A DNA stretch of 64,000 nt, taken from Enterobacterales bacterium (lineage in GTDB: Bacteria > Pseudomonadota > Gammaproteobacteria > Enterobacterales > Kangiellaceae). Shown here in pieces: positions 10,253-19,853 of this stretch (position 1 is its first letter; each line of letters starts with the position of its first letter). The position numbers and the translations under genes are program-made. The notes below the pieces were generated by a model, which saw only the letters and a program-made list of their open reading frames with translations, made no database searches and was not told the origin of the DNA. Location: the NCBI GenBank assembly GCA_030949565.1, contig JAUZSK010000036.1, forward strand, positions 1-64,000, given 5' to 3'.

Positions 10253-10321
10253 GCCGATATTGAAGGTTTAAGTTATGTTTTTGACAAGTGATTATTATTG
10301 TAGCTGCGGCGGGATTAGCTT

Positions 10322-11176
10322 ATGTTAATTTCACCTGCGCCGATAGTCATCCCAGTTAATACCGCCAATATCTCGACTGAAGCAGCTCGGGCCGAAGCGG
10401 TGCAGCGTCCGAGGATTCCGCAGCCTGCAGCCGCTGCTGACTCTGCACGTTCTAAGGATAGCAAGACCTTTTCCGACCAACAAACACCTACGTCAAATGC
10501 CTCGACAGATGCTAAATCAAGTATTAATTCTGAACGTGAACAAGGTGAGTCTCCAAAGGATGGAGACGAAAACGAGTCCGCGACCGCTTCAACTCGCCAC
10601 ACCGCAAAAACCTCCAGTGATTTAAATCAGCAAGAAATAGAACAGGTCACTAAACTGCGTAACCGTGATCGTGAAGTAAGAAACCACGAGCAAGCTCACG
10701 CTTCAGCCGGTGGTTCACTCGCTGGCGCGCCAAGTTTAGACTATACAACTGGCCCGGATGGTAAACGTTATGCGACCTCTGGAGAAGTATCGATTGATAG
10801 TTCACCGGTAGCGGGCGATCCTAAAGCGACGATTCAAAAATTACAACAGGTACAAGCTGCAGCGTTAGCACCCGCTAACCCCTCGTCTCAAGATCAAAAA
10901 GTAGCTGCGCAGGCGGCTAGTGGTATTAATCAAGCGAGGGTTGAACTCAATTTAGACGCGCTAGCGGCCGGTCAGGGCACTCAAGAGAATGCTTCCGTCC
11001 AATCGACCTCTAATTCAGATAGTCAACGGTCCGGTAATCAAGCCTCAGACCACCAAAAAAGTGCGCTTAATCCGATTTATGCCAGACGCCAAGCCGCTCA
11101 GTTGAATCAAAAAATAGCCACCTCAGGCGCATTGGATATTCAATCAGTGATACCCACCATCGCTATTCGTGTGTAG
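10322..11176 (+). CDS. Putative metalloprotease, CJM1_0395 / SprA-related family
   Basis: A 284-residue protein of the family usually annotated as putative metalloprotease CJM1_0395 (SprA-related). The first ~100 residues are low complexity, rich in Ala, Ser and acidic residues. The conserved core begins at LRNRDREVRNHEQAHASAGG, with a zinc-site-like HEQAH at residues 122-126, and continues through YTTGPDGKRYATSGEVSID and PKATIQKLQQVQAAALAP. No signal peptide is seen. It starts 69 bases after the small rod-like gene on the same strand, so they may be co-transcribed from the FliA-type promoter. Proteolysis has not been shown for the family as far as I know; the zinc motif is the only sign. Confidence 0.75.
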   Translation: MLISPAPIVIPVNTANISTEAARAEAVQRPRIPQPAAAADSARSKDSKTFSDQQTPTSNASTDAKSSINSEREQGESPKDGDENESATASTRHTAKTSSDLNQQEIEQVTKLRNRDREVRNHEQAHASAGGSLAGAPSLDYTTGPDGKRYATSGEVSIDSSPVAGDPKATIQKLQQVQAAALAPANPSSQDQKVAAQAASGINQARVELNLDALAAGQGTQENASVQSTSNSDSQRSGNQASDHQKSALNPIYARRQAAQLNQKIATSGALDIQSVIPTIAIRV

Positions 11177-11348
11177 CGGAATTCATTAGACGCTAATTTG
11201 CCTTTTATTCTGTGTTAGTTGTAGTTTATATTCTGTATTCTCTAATTAATCGGCTAATTGCTATTCCCACAGACACCTATATTCCGTAAAATGACTGTCT
11301 TTAAGTTGACTGATTAAATGCAGTGGATAGACGCAGATCCCGTGACCA

Positions 11349-12167
11349 ATGATAAAACAACCAAAAATCACTCCACCAATTAAATACCCAGGCGGTAAAC
11401 GTTTTCTGGTTGATAACATTCGAATTTTGTGGGAGCTATCTAAATCCACACGGTTAGTAGAACCTTTTTGCGGCGGCATGGCAATTTCATTGGGTATTGC
11501 ACCTAAAAAAGCCTTGGTGAATGATATCAATCCCCATGTGGTGAACTTTTATCATTCGATTCAACAGGGACTAAAAATTGATATCAAAATGCTCAATGAT
11601 AAGGATTTCTACTATCAAAAACGCGAGGAGTTTAATCAGTTAATTCGGCAAAATGAACACCTTAGTCCCTTAGCTGCATCACTCTTTTACTATTTAAATC
11701 GAACGGGCTTTAACGGTTTAGTTCGTTTCAATAAATCAGGGCTTCTTAATGTTCCTTTTGGACGCTACAAAAAAATAAACTACCAAACTGAATTTCTAAG
11801 CGTTGCTAAAACGGTAAAGAAATGGACCCTTAGTTGTGGCGACTATAGTCTGTTAAAAATACGCAAGACTGATTTTCTTTATGTCGACCCACCCTATGAT
11901 GTGGAATTTAGAAACTACTCAGGTAATAATTTTGAATGGCAAGAGCAAGAAAGATTAATTAAACATCTTAGCCGCTATCAATGTCCCATTGTGCTTTCCA
12001 ATCAAGCCACCGATAGAATTATCGAACTCTATGAAGCCAATGGCTATAAGATTTTTTTAATTGATGCGCCGCGCAGGATCAGTTGTAACGGTGATCGAAA
12101 ACCAGCGCAAGAAGTATTAGCGCTGAAAAATATGGTTATAGAAAGTCATCAATCTCCCTTTGGATAG
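11349..12167 (+). CDS. dam: Dam-type DNA adenine N6-methyltransferase
   Basis: D12-class (Dam-like) methyltransferase that transfers a methyl group from SAM to adenine N6. In order it has IKYPGGKRFLVDNI (motif X), VEPFCGGMAISLGI (motif I, SAM binding), FYYLNRTGFNGLVRFN and NVPFGRYKK (shared with E. coli Dam near the target-recognition region), and catalytic FLYVDPPYDV (motif IV). Its 272 residues match Dam (278). No restriction endonuclease gene is adjacent, so it is an orphan enzyme; GATC is the likely target but is not proven. In E. coli dam sits elsewhere (near aroB), so the setting next to the putative metalloprotease is different. Confidence 0.88.
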   Translation: MIKQPKITPPIKYPGGKRFLVDNIRILWELSKSTRLVEPFCGGMAISLGIAPKKALVNDINPHVVNFYHSIQQGLKIDIKMLNDKDFYYQKREEFNQLIRQNEHLSPLAASLFYYLNRTGFNGLVRFNKSGLLNVPFGRYKKINYQTEFLSVAKTVKKWTLSCGDYSLLKIRKTDFLYVDPPYDVEFRNYSGNNFEWQEQERLIKHLSRYQCPIVLSNQATDRIIELYEANGYKIFLIDAPRRISCNGDRKPAQEVLALKNMVIESHQSPFG

Positions 12168-12188
12168 GCGTATTTGGGTGATATTAAT

Positions 12189-12210
12189 TTTTATAAGTCA
12201 CCTTATAAAA
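12189..12210. repeat. Perfect AT-rich hairpin
   Basis: TTTTATAAG and CTTATAAAA form a 9-bp perfect stem with a TCAC loop, 21 bases after the methyltransferase stop. It lacks a T-run on the plus strand, so it is not a classic terminator, but it could define the mRNA 3' end. Confidence 0.55.
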
Positions 12211-12231
12211 GGTCTCATTGAAAATATAAAC

Positions 12232-12270
12232 CACCCCTCATCCTAGCCTTCTCCCTGAGGGAGAAGGGAC
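12232..12270. repeat. Dispersed-type palindromic repeat (CTTCTCCCT/AGGGAGAAG)
   Basis: CCACCCCTCATCCTAGC followed by a 9-bp perfect stem CTTCTCCCT-G-AGGGAGAAG. Very similar sequences occur as scattered intergenic repeats in many proteobacterial genomes (general knowledge). Only one copy is in the window. Confidence 0.55.
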
Positions 12271-12500
12271 CGTATATTTTTAATTCAAAAATATATTCTA
12301 CCCAAAACAAACCGTCTCCCATCCGATCAAAAAATCAAAACAAGCGTTAGATCCAAAATGGAAATCCAATATTTAATAAGAAGGGTAGGCGCCCGTGCCC
12401 AGCGGCGAGCGTTAGGGCTTTTCTGTGTTCTTTTTTAGCTCTTGAAATAAGAATGTCGCACGCAAGCGCAGCGGTGCGAAACAGCTTTTAGTTATAGTCA
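12271..12500. other. Non-coding stretch with GC-rich patches
   Basis: No credible gene. It holds two patches richer in GC than the AT-rich surroundings: around 12386-12417 (AGGCGCCCGTGCCCAGCGGC region) and 12457-12478, where CGCAC pairs with GTGCG around GCAAGCGCAGCG. Together with the neighbouring hairpins it looks like an accumulation of small repeats between dam and pckA. Confidence 0.4.
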
Positions 12501-12550
12501 TTGTAACGCGGCGATATTGTCATCCAATGAACAAGATTGCCGCGTCGCAA
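12501..12550. repeat. Long imperfect inverted repeat at the pckA 3' end
   Basis: ACGCGGCGATATTGTC and AACAAGATTGCCGCGT are complementary at 13 of 16 positions around an 8-base loop, with further pairing outside (TTG/CAA). It directly abuts the pckA stop codon. No T-run follows on the minus strand, so it may act as a 3' mRNA-stabilising hairpin or a weak terminator for pckA. Confidence 0.6.
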
Positions 12551-14099
12551 TTACCCTTTCGGTCCCGCATTTCTAATCGCATCTGAAACTTCAAATTTAG
12601 CAAAATTATCACTAAAAAGCTTAGCTAAAGCTTGTGCTTCTTGATCGTAGGCTGCAGGATCTTGCCAAGTTTGTTTGGGTTGTAATAATATTGAATCGAC
12701 GCCATCAACCTGTAACGGAACGTCTAGGTTAAGTGGTTCGATATGACTGGTTTCACAATCAGCAAGCGCGCCAGACTGAATGGCACTGATTACTGCGCGA
12801 GTGGTGGGAATATCAAAACGATTGCCGCCGTTGGTATAGGTTCCACCAGTCCAGCCTGTATTGACTAGATAGACCTTGGCATTTTTTGCTTCAATCCGCT
12901 TGATCAATAACTCTGCGTAGACACTGGCTGGTCTTGGGAAGAAGGGCGCACCGAAACAGGTTGAAAAAGTTGACTCAATAGCGGAAGTCGATCCTATTTC
13001 TGTCGAGCCTACTTTGGCTGTGTAACCACTTAAAAAGTGGTAGGCAGCGGCCTCTTTAGAAAGTACTGAAACCGGCGGCAGCACACCGGTTAAATCACAG
13101 GTTAAAAAAATCACCGCGTTGGGTTCGCCGGCGCGGTTTTCTTTGACCATGAGTTCAATGTGTTCACGGGGATATCCAGCACGGCCATTTTGACTGTATT
13201 TTGTATCTGCGTAATCAGCAACGCCATCATTGTCTATCACCACGTTTTCTATCACAGTACCTTTTTTTGATAGCTTTCCAAATAACCGGTTCGTTTTTCT
13301 CCGATAGGTCGATGGTTTTGGCATAACAGCCGCCTTCAATATTAAAAACTGTTCCCACACCCCATCCGTGTTCATCATCACCAATTAAGTAGCGTGATGG
13401 ATCGGCAGAAAGAGTGGTTTTACCGGTGCCCGAAAGGCCGAAAAATAGGGTGACATCACCTTTGCCATCCGTATTTGCGGCGCAGTGCATTGGCAACACA
13501 TCCTTGGCCGGTAAAAGAAAGTTTTGCACTGAGAACATGGCCTTTTTCATTTCCCCTGCATAACGCATTCCGGCAATTAGTACTTTACGTTGCGCAAAGT
13601 TAATCATAACGCAGGCGTCGCTGTTAACACCATCGGTGACAGGATCACAAATATAGTGAGCAGAATTAATCACTTGCCAAGGTTTTTTATTATCCGGATT
13701 ATATTCTAGCGGTTTGATAAATAGATTTTGAGCAAATAGATTATGCCAGGCGGTTTCGGTATGAACCTGCACCGGCAAATAGTGCTTTGGATCAGAGCCA
13801 ACATGCAGCTCAGAAATATAGTGTTCGCCTTTATAATCAAGATAAGCGCTGACTTTGTTCCATAATTGGTCAAACACTTGTTCTTCAACCGGTTGGTTAA
13901 CCTTTCCCCATTCTATATCATTTTGGGTAGAACTCTCCTGCACAATATAGCGATCATTAGGCGAACGTCCAGTACGTGCACCGGTGACAACACTTAATGC
14001 GCCAGTGGCTGCTATCACGCCTTCTTTGTTATTTAAAGCATGTTTAATAAGTTGTATCGGGGATAAATTTAAATACTGCGAGACTAGATTGTCCACCAT
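12551..14099 (-). CDS. pckA: Phosphoenolpyruvate carboxykinase (ATP) (frame broken)
   Basis: Converts oxaloacetate and ATP to phosphoenolpyruvate, CO2 and ADP in gluconeogenesis. Motifs are [13 protein letters not shown] near residue 40, the Walker [15 protein letters not shown] and kinase-2 region GDDEHGWG in the middle, and [13 protein letters not shown] with [10 protein letters not shown] later. The frame is broken at 13262-13268 (seven T on the plus strand, an A-run in the gene): with six, the protein reads [14 protein letters not shown] through the break, giving about 515 residues, the length of the non-enteric PckA type. I use the ATG at 14099 because upstream codons do not resemble the family and a terminator for the preceding gene overlaps them. 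An inverted repeat abuts its stop. Confidence 0.92.
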
Positions 14100-14218
14100 T
14101 GGCTCCGGATTGTCGACCTGTGGTCTTATAATTAACTTGGATGAAATTTGAGCGCATTCTAACAAATAACAATGCGCTAAACTAGCATTGTTAGTGCTTT
14201 CCTTGGCTTTTTTGGTTG

Positions 14219-14250
14219 CAAAAAGATAAAAGCCACTCACAACGAGTGGC
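14219..14250 (-). terminator. Rho-independent terminator after the S41 protease gene
   Basis: On the minus strand GCCACTC-GTTGT-GAGTGGC (perfect 7-bp stem) is followed by TTTATCTTTT. It lies between the S41 gene and pckA and argues that pckA translation begins after it. Confidence 0.85.
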
Positions 14251-14308
14251 GATAATAAAAAAGATGGATTATTTCAAAGAGTTGCCCTTGTTTGAACTAA
14301 TAGGTCAT

Positions 14309-15649
14309 TTAATAGACATTCTCTTGCGGATTCACGCTGACCCTTTTAGCCACAGATTTTGACCTCCTAGTGGTTTGTTTTGCCACTGCGCAGACGCCAC
14401 CGTTCATATGATTGATTGCCACAGAAAACAAACCTTCTGCAGGATCAGCGAAGGCATGGGTTAAATCATCGTTGGATAAACAACTCGGCGTTAGTCCGTT
14501 AAAATAGTCACCTTGATCGAAATGATTGAGCGACTGAAACTCGATTGGGAGGATAATTTTGTCGCAAAAGTTCTTGCCGTACATGCCGACAGGTTTTCCG
14601 CAAGTCGTACCGCCTATCTGTATAACCTCGACAAAGGGCGATAGTGAATTGATGACAAGTTCGCTAGCGGAGCAGGTTTTATCGGTAGTTAATACATATA
14701 CTCTACTAAAATTAAGCGCATCGGGAAAAGTTGTATAGGGGATGGATGAGTTAGAAAGGTAGTACTTGTTATTATGGATGGTTTTACTGTAGTTGTAACC
14801 GTTAGTATTACTGCCGCCAATATAAGACGCTACGTCACGAGAAGCATAAACTCGACCGCCGCCATTGTATCTTAAGTCAATCACCAGTTCATCAATATTG
14901 GCCTGTGCGAACTGATTAACCGATGCGTGAAATTCGGCCGCTGTCTGCTCCAGAAAATTACTAATGGCTACATAACCAATTTTTTGATTGGCGGTTTGAA
15001 CCACCTGGCTGACTAGGACGCTATTCATATTAACAATACCCTTTGTCAGGGTTTGTGAAATCATCGAGCCATTGAGCTGTGCAATGTCAAAAGTGGCGCT
15101 ATCACCATCATTCAATCCACCAAGAGCTGTATTAATACCACCTGCCGCGATTATATCGCTCACCGCAACGCCATCTATAGCAGATATAATATCGGTGCGT
15201 TGCCATCCGGCCCTACCGGCAGCTGAATCATCAAATATATAACCAATAATAAACGCGTCCTCGGCCGTATTGGGTAAAGCTAGAAAGCCAAAGCCCAAAT
15301 AGCTACCATTATTAAAAAAGTTACTATTGGCCACTTGAGTCGTGATATAGCTAAATCGATCCTGTGGCGCACGCAATGCATCAAGGGTTTCATTCAGTGT
15401 TGCGTAATCTGAAATATTAATTGCTGGGACTTGTTCATACCACAAATAAGTATCGTGCATCACATCAACAATAAACTGCTTTTGTGAGTCGATATCACAT
15501 GATTGCGGCTGAATGGCTACGCCTTCACCAATATTAGGCGGAGTGTTGGAATTGCCGCATGCAGTAAATACTAAAATTAACAGGACGCTGGGTAACCAAT
15601 GGGTAAGGTGATTGCATCTAAAGTACTTGATTGGTAAATGTGTGACCAT
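14309..15649 (-). CDS. S41 family C-terminal-processing-type protease, lipoprotein
   Basis: A 446-residue envelope protease. A lipoprotein-type signal with lipobox FTAC near residue 31 follows a positively charged N terminus. A PDZ-like region is around GWQRTDIISAIDGVAV (about residues 147-162). The catalytic S41 domain follows with VIDLRYNGGGRV (about 259) and TCSASELVINSL (catalytic Ser, about 327), then QIGGTTCGKPVG. The substrate is unknown. It is a single gene with its own terminator at 14219. The N terminus could instead start a few codons later, since several residues precede the usual short signal. Confidence 0.85.
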   Translation of the reverse strand: MVTHLPIKYFRCNHLTHWLPSVLLILVFTACGNSNTPPNIGEGVAIQPQSCDIDSQKQFIVDVMHDTYLWYEQVPAINISDYATLNETLDALRAPQDRFSYITTQVANSNFFNNGSYLGFGFLALPNTAEDAFIIGYIFDDSAAGRAGWQRTDIISAIDGVAVSDIIAAGGINTALGGLNDGDSATFDIAQLNGSMISQTLTKGIVNMNSVLVSQVVQTANQKIGYVAISNFLEQTAAEFHASVNQFAQANIDELVIDLRYNGGGRVYASRDVASYIGGSNTNGYNYSKTIHNNKYYLSNSSIPYTTFPDALNFSRVYVLTTDKTCSASELVINSLSPFVEVIQIGGTTCGKPVGMYGKNFCDKIILPIEFQSLNHFDQGDYFNGLTPSCLSNDDLTHAFADPAEGLFSVAINHMNGGVCAVAKQTTRRSKSVAKRVSVNPQENVY

Positions 15650-15860
15650 TGCAAGGCTCCTTTTGTTAATAAGGATGAAGTTTCAATTTTTATCTCTGGA
15701 GTATAAATATCGACTTGATATTATTCTAATGCAGTCATGACCGCAAAACCAATAGATACTGAAAGAAAGTATTAGGTTTATAGACTAGCATAAATAAACG
15801 TCTTATTTCAGCCGACAAGATATCAAACTGGTCAATCCAGAGGCTACGGACTAAGTCGAA

Positions 15861-16829
15861 TTAAAAGCGTCGTTCTACTGCCAGTTCTGCGAGTTCATAA
15901 AGGGCTTGAGTGTAAGGGTTATTCGGAAGTTGGTTTAACTCCTGTTTTGCCAAGGCAACCTGATAGTCGGCTTTTTCTAGTGTATATTCAATGGATTGGG
16001 TTTGTTTAATGATTTTTTGCACCTGTTCTAAGTTTTCCAAACCACCATTTTTAATGCAATCATGGATCAGTTGGGCATCTGATTCATTGGCTTTAAGTTT
16101 GGCATAGATTAGTGGTAGTGTGGGTTTACCTTCGGCTAAATCATCACCGACATTTTTACCGAGTTCTTCACTATCTGCCACATAATCCAGCGCATCATCC
16201 ATTAATTGAAAAGCCAGCCCTAGATGTAAACCGTAACGGTGGAGGTTTTCGCTATGTTGGTATTGACCAGCGATAATCGCGCCCAGCTCACAGGCCGCAG
16301 CAAATAAAATGGCGGTTTTGTTTTCAATCACTTTAAAATAGCTGGCTTCAGTAGCGTCTGGGTCGTTGCAGTTCATTAGTTGCAACACTTCGCCTTCAGC
16401 AATTTTATTGGTGGTATCGGACAAAATTTTCATAATCTGCATTTGGTCGATAGCCACCATCATCTGAAAGGCGCGGGAATATAAAAAATCACCCACCAGA
16501 ACACTGGCGGCATTGCCAAATAAGGAATTAGCGGTTTCGCGTCCACGCCTGCGGTCACTTTCATCCACCACATCATCATGTAATAGGGTTGCTGTGTGTA
16601 TAAATTCTACGATGGCCGCGGTTTGATGGTGTTGAGTGCCCTGATAACCGAGCGCGTTGGCCACCATTAGTACCAGTAATGGTCTTAATCGTTTGCCACC
16701 AGCAGCTACAATGTAGTGTCCCAGTTGGTTAACCAGAGCAACATCCGATTCAAGTTGTGAAACGATCACCTGATTAGTGGCGGCGAAGTCATTTTGCACG
16801 AGTTTTGTAATACTTTTTATATCTGGCAA
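15861..16829 (-). CDS. ispB: Octaprenyl diphosphate synthase
   Basis: Cytoplasmic trans-prenyltransferase that extends farnesyl diphosphate with isopentenyl diphosphate to make the quinone side chain. It has the first Asp-rich motif LLHDDVVDESDRRRGR (about residues 81-96) and the second, LMDDALDY (about 208), with AAGGKRLRPLLVLM upstream. Its 322 residues match the E. coli enzyme (323). It is divergent from rplU-rpmA-obgE, a conserved gammaproteobacterial arrangement. Product chain length cannot be read with certainty; C40 is assumed from orthology. Confidence 0.95.
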   Translation of the reverse strand: MPDIKSITKLVQNDFAATNQVIVSQLESDVALVNQLGHYIVAAGGKRLRPLLVLMVANALGYQGTQHHQTAAIVEFIHTATLLHDDVVDESDRRRGRETANSLFGNAASVLVGDFLYSRAFQMMVAIDQMQIMKILSDTTNKIAEGEVLQLMNCNDPDATEASYFKVIENKTAILFAAACELGAIIAGQYQHSENLHRYGLHLGLAFQLMDDALDYVADSEELGKNVGDDLAEGKPTLPLIYAKLKANESDAQLIHDCIKNGGLENLEQVQKIIKQTQSIEYTLEKADYQVALAKQELNQLPNNPYTQALYELAELAVERRF

Positions 16830-17189
16830 GGGTTTATGCTCAAAATGTTAGTCAATTAACAGGAATTTGCTTCGAATGTTGATGCATAACCCAAATTTAG
16901 GGGCAAGCAGACACCGTCTTCAGCTCGGAATGCTATTGATTGAAGCCCTTTGGGTCAAGCGAAAACTTAATTTTTTAGTGGATTATTTAATTCCTTTGAT
17001 AAAAAAGCATCTTTTATACCATTTATACTTGCTAGCTTGCGGAGAATACCTTAAAATGCGCGCCCTAATTTAAAGGATTACCTAAACTTTTGGTGGGGAT
17101 CCTTGGCAGCTTAAAATATTAAGGCTGTATAAAAACTTAACTCTATTGGGCATTGGTTCCAGTATAGATTTAACGGAGAGAGTGTCGCT
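16830..17189. other. Divergent promoter region between ispB and rplU
   Basis: 360 bases without a gene. It must carry the promoters for ispB (minus) and rplU (plus). AT-rich TTGATA and TATACTT patches are present around 16998-17030 but their spacing is not convincing. I see no r-protein leader hairpin that I can name. Confidence 0.5.
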
Positions 17190-17501
17190 ATGTACGCGGT
17201 GATTCAAAGTGGTGGTAAACAACACCGAGTAAAAGAAGGCCAAGTCGTTCGCCTTGAAAAAATTGACCTTGAAAAAGGCGCAAACATTGATTTTGATAAA
17301 ATTTTGATGGTTGGCGAAGGTGATGATCTTGCACTAGGCGCACCTTACCTAGACAAGGCTAAAGTTTCTGGTGAAGTGGTTGAACAAGGCCGAGCTAAGA
17401 AAATCAAGATTATAAAATTTAAACGCCGTAAGCACAGCATGAAGCGTATGGGCCATCGTCAATGGTTTACGGAAGTAAAGATTACTAAAATTAGCAAGTA
17501 G
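17190..17501 (+). CDS. rplU: 50S ribosomal protein L21
   Basis: Large-subunit protein that binds 23S rRNA. Its 103 residues equal the E. coli length. It shows the family start [18 protein letters not shown], the [20 protein letters not shown] basic segment near residues 71-90, and a WFTEVKIT ending. It is first in rplU-rpmA-obgE, with rpmA following after 57 bases. It has no frame breaks, in contrast to obgE downstream. Confidence 0.98.
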   Translation: MYAVIQSGGKQHRVKEGQVVRLEKIDLEKGANIDFDKILMVGEGDDLALGAPYLDKAKVSGEVVEQGRAKKIKIIKFKRRKHSMKRMGHRQWFTEVKITKISK

Positions 17502-17558
17502 TTGATGAACTGACCTTGTATAGGTCGCATCTTCTAGTAAGCAAATCGGAGAGATAAA

Positions 17559-17816
17559 ATGGCACATAAAAAAGCTGGTGGTAGTACCCGCAACGGTCGC
17601 GATTCAGAGAGTAAACGCCTTGGTGTTAAGCGTTTTGGTGGTGAAAATGTTTCAGCTGGAAGCATCATAGTGCGTCAACGTGGTACACGTTTTCACGCCG
17701 GCACTAACGTTGGTATGGGCCGAGACCACACTTTATTCGCTAAAGCAGACGGTGAAGTGAAGTTTGAAGTTAAAGGTCAAGCTAACCGTAAAACAGTGAG
17801 CATTGTTGTCCACTAA
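17559..17816 (+). CDS. rpmA: 50S ribosomal protein L27
   Basis: Large-subunit protein whose N terminus reaches the peptidyl transferase centre. Its 85 residues equal E. coli. It begins [20 protein letters not shown] and contains [20 protein letters not shown], both diagnostic. GGAGAG lies upstream of the ATG. A rho-independent terminator follows at 17917, separating it from most obgE transcription. Confidence 0.98.
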   Translation: MAHKKAGGSTRNGRDSESKRLGVKRFGGENVSAGSIIVRQRGTRFHAGTNVGMGRDHTLFAKADGEVKFEVKGQANRKTVSIVVH

Positions 17817-17916
17817 GCAAGTTGTTCACTCAATATAGCTCGCTCTTTGAGTGTTGCCTGTCTAAAGACCTTTTTCTCTAGAATGGGCTTTGGCGAAATA
17901 AAGACCTATTAATATC

Positions 17917-17948
17917 GAAAGCTCCGACCTAGTTCGGGGCTTTTTTTT
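17917..17948 (+). terminator. Terminator after rpmA
   Basis: AGCTCCGA pairs with TTCGGGGCT (one wobble), followed by eight T. It probably attenuates read-through into obgE. Confidence 0.85.
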
Positions 17949-18043
17949 GTGTTAGTCTATCCTTGACGAAGGTATTATTCATAATCTATAGCAATAGCGG
18001 CATCTTATTTTAGCAAAGAGATGTTAGCGAGTCGGTCAAAAAA

Positions 18044-19133
<1,090 letters not shown>

Positions 19134-19168
19134 AGGTGGTTAGGGCTTCATTTATTTGTGGTAAGCAA

Positions 19169-19199
19169 TAAAAAACCCGCTAAAAAGCGGGTTTTTTAT
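19169..19199. terminator. Bidirectional terminator between obgE and rpsT
   Basis: AAAAAACCCGC-TAAAA-GCGGGTTTTTT: a 5-bp GC stem extended by A/T pairs, with T-runs on both strands, placed between convergent obgE and rpsT. Confidence 0.9.
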
Positions 19200-19217
19200 T
19201 GGAATTTTTAAAAGCGA

Positions 19218-19480
19218 TTAAGCCATCGCTTGGATCTGTTGATTAAATCGACTTTTATGACGAGCGGCTTTATTCATATGAATCAACCCTTTCTGTGCGG
19301 CAACATCCAGCACAGGTACCGCAGCGGTGTAAGCTGCAACGGCAGATCTTTGTTACCTGATGCGATTGCTGCAACAACTCTTTTCAAGTAGGTACGCATC
19401 ATAGAACGACGACTAGCATTGTGCTGACGACGGCCTTCCGCCTGACGTGCACGCTTTTTTGCGGATTTGATATTAGCCAA
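19218..19480 (-). CDS. rpsT: 30S ribosomal protein S20 (frame broken)
   Basis: Small-subunit protein that binds 16S rRNA early in assembly. It begins [15 protein letters not shown], then [16 protein letters not shown], as in S20. The frame is lost near 19345: adding one G (GATCTG to GATGCTG on the coding strand) restores [15 protein letters not shown] and the conserved end [20 protein letters not shown], stopping at 19218. The restored length is 87 residues, exactly that of E. coli. As an essential gene with a restorable end, it is almost certainly intact in the cell. It is convergent with obgE. Confidence 0.95.
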
Positions 19481-19853
19481 GGCTTTGCTCCAAAAAAATA
19501 ATAGTTAAAATATTAGGCATAAAATTAGGTGCGAGAATATACAGCTTTTAACCACTGATATCAATAGCTGAAGACAGAAATTAAATAAAATTGCGTTATT
19601 TATGCTGCTGAACTTAGTTTACCGCTAAATTATAGCAGTGTCGCCCAAAATAAAGTGGTTATTGCATAATCTATGCTGTTTTTTTATTGTTGGATAACTA
19701 AATTCGATCTCTTTGAAATCGGAGCTATACTCAAATCAGGAGCTGGGCCAATGCCATCTAGGGAGACTCAGTAGAATTCTGGCTTGATGTGTCGGTTAAA
19801 AGACCTTCCGATGAATAAAAATAAGCCAAAAAGATAGGATAGGAAGCAAGGCT
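19481..19853. other. Intergenic region between rpsT and the response regulator
   Basis: 373 AT-rich bases holding divergent promoters for rpsT and the response regulator gene. I see no ORF with family features and no strong hairpin. Confidence 0.5.

Noticed and set aside
10315-10602. 95-codon minus-strand frame
   Set aside because: It is a shadow of the Ala/Ser-rich N-terminal region of the putative metalloprotease gene.
12232-12270. CTTCTCCCT palindrome as a rho-independent terminator of dam
   Set aside because: No T-run follows on either strand at the right distance, and the sequence type is known as a dispersed repeat.
14100-14240. N-terminal extension of PckA to the ATG at 14240
   Set aside because: It covers the terminator of the S41 gene and does not resemble PckA N termini; the ATG at 14099 gives the family length.
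16867-17073. 68-codon plus-strand frame between ispB and rplU
   Set aside because: It lies in the divergent promoter region, with no Shine-Dalgarno site and no recognisable protein features.
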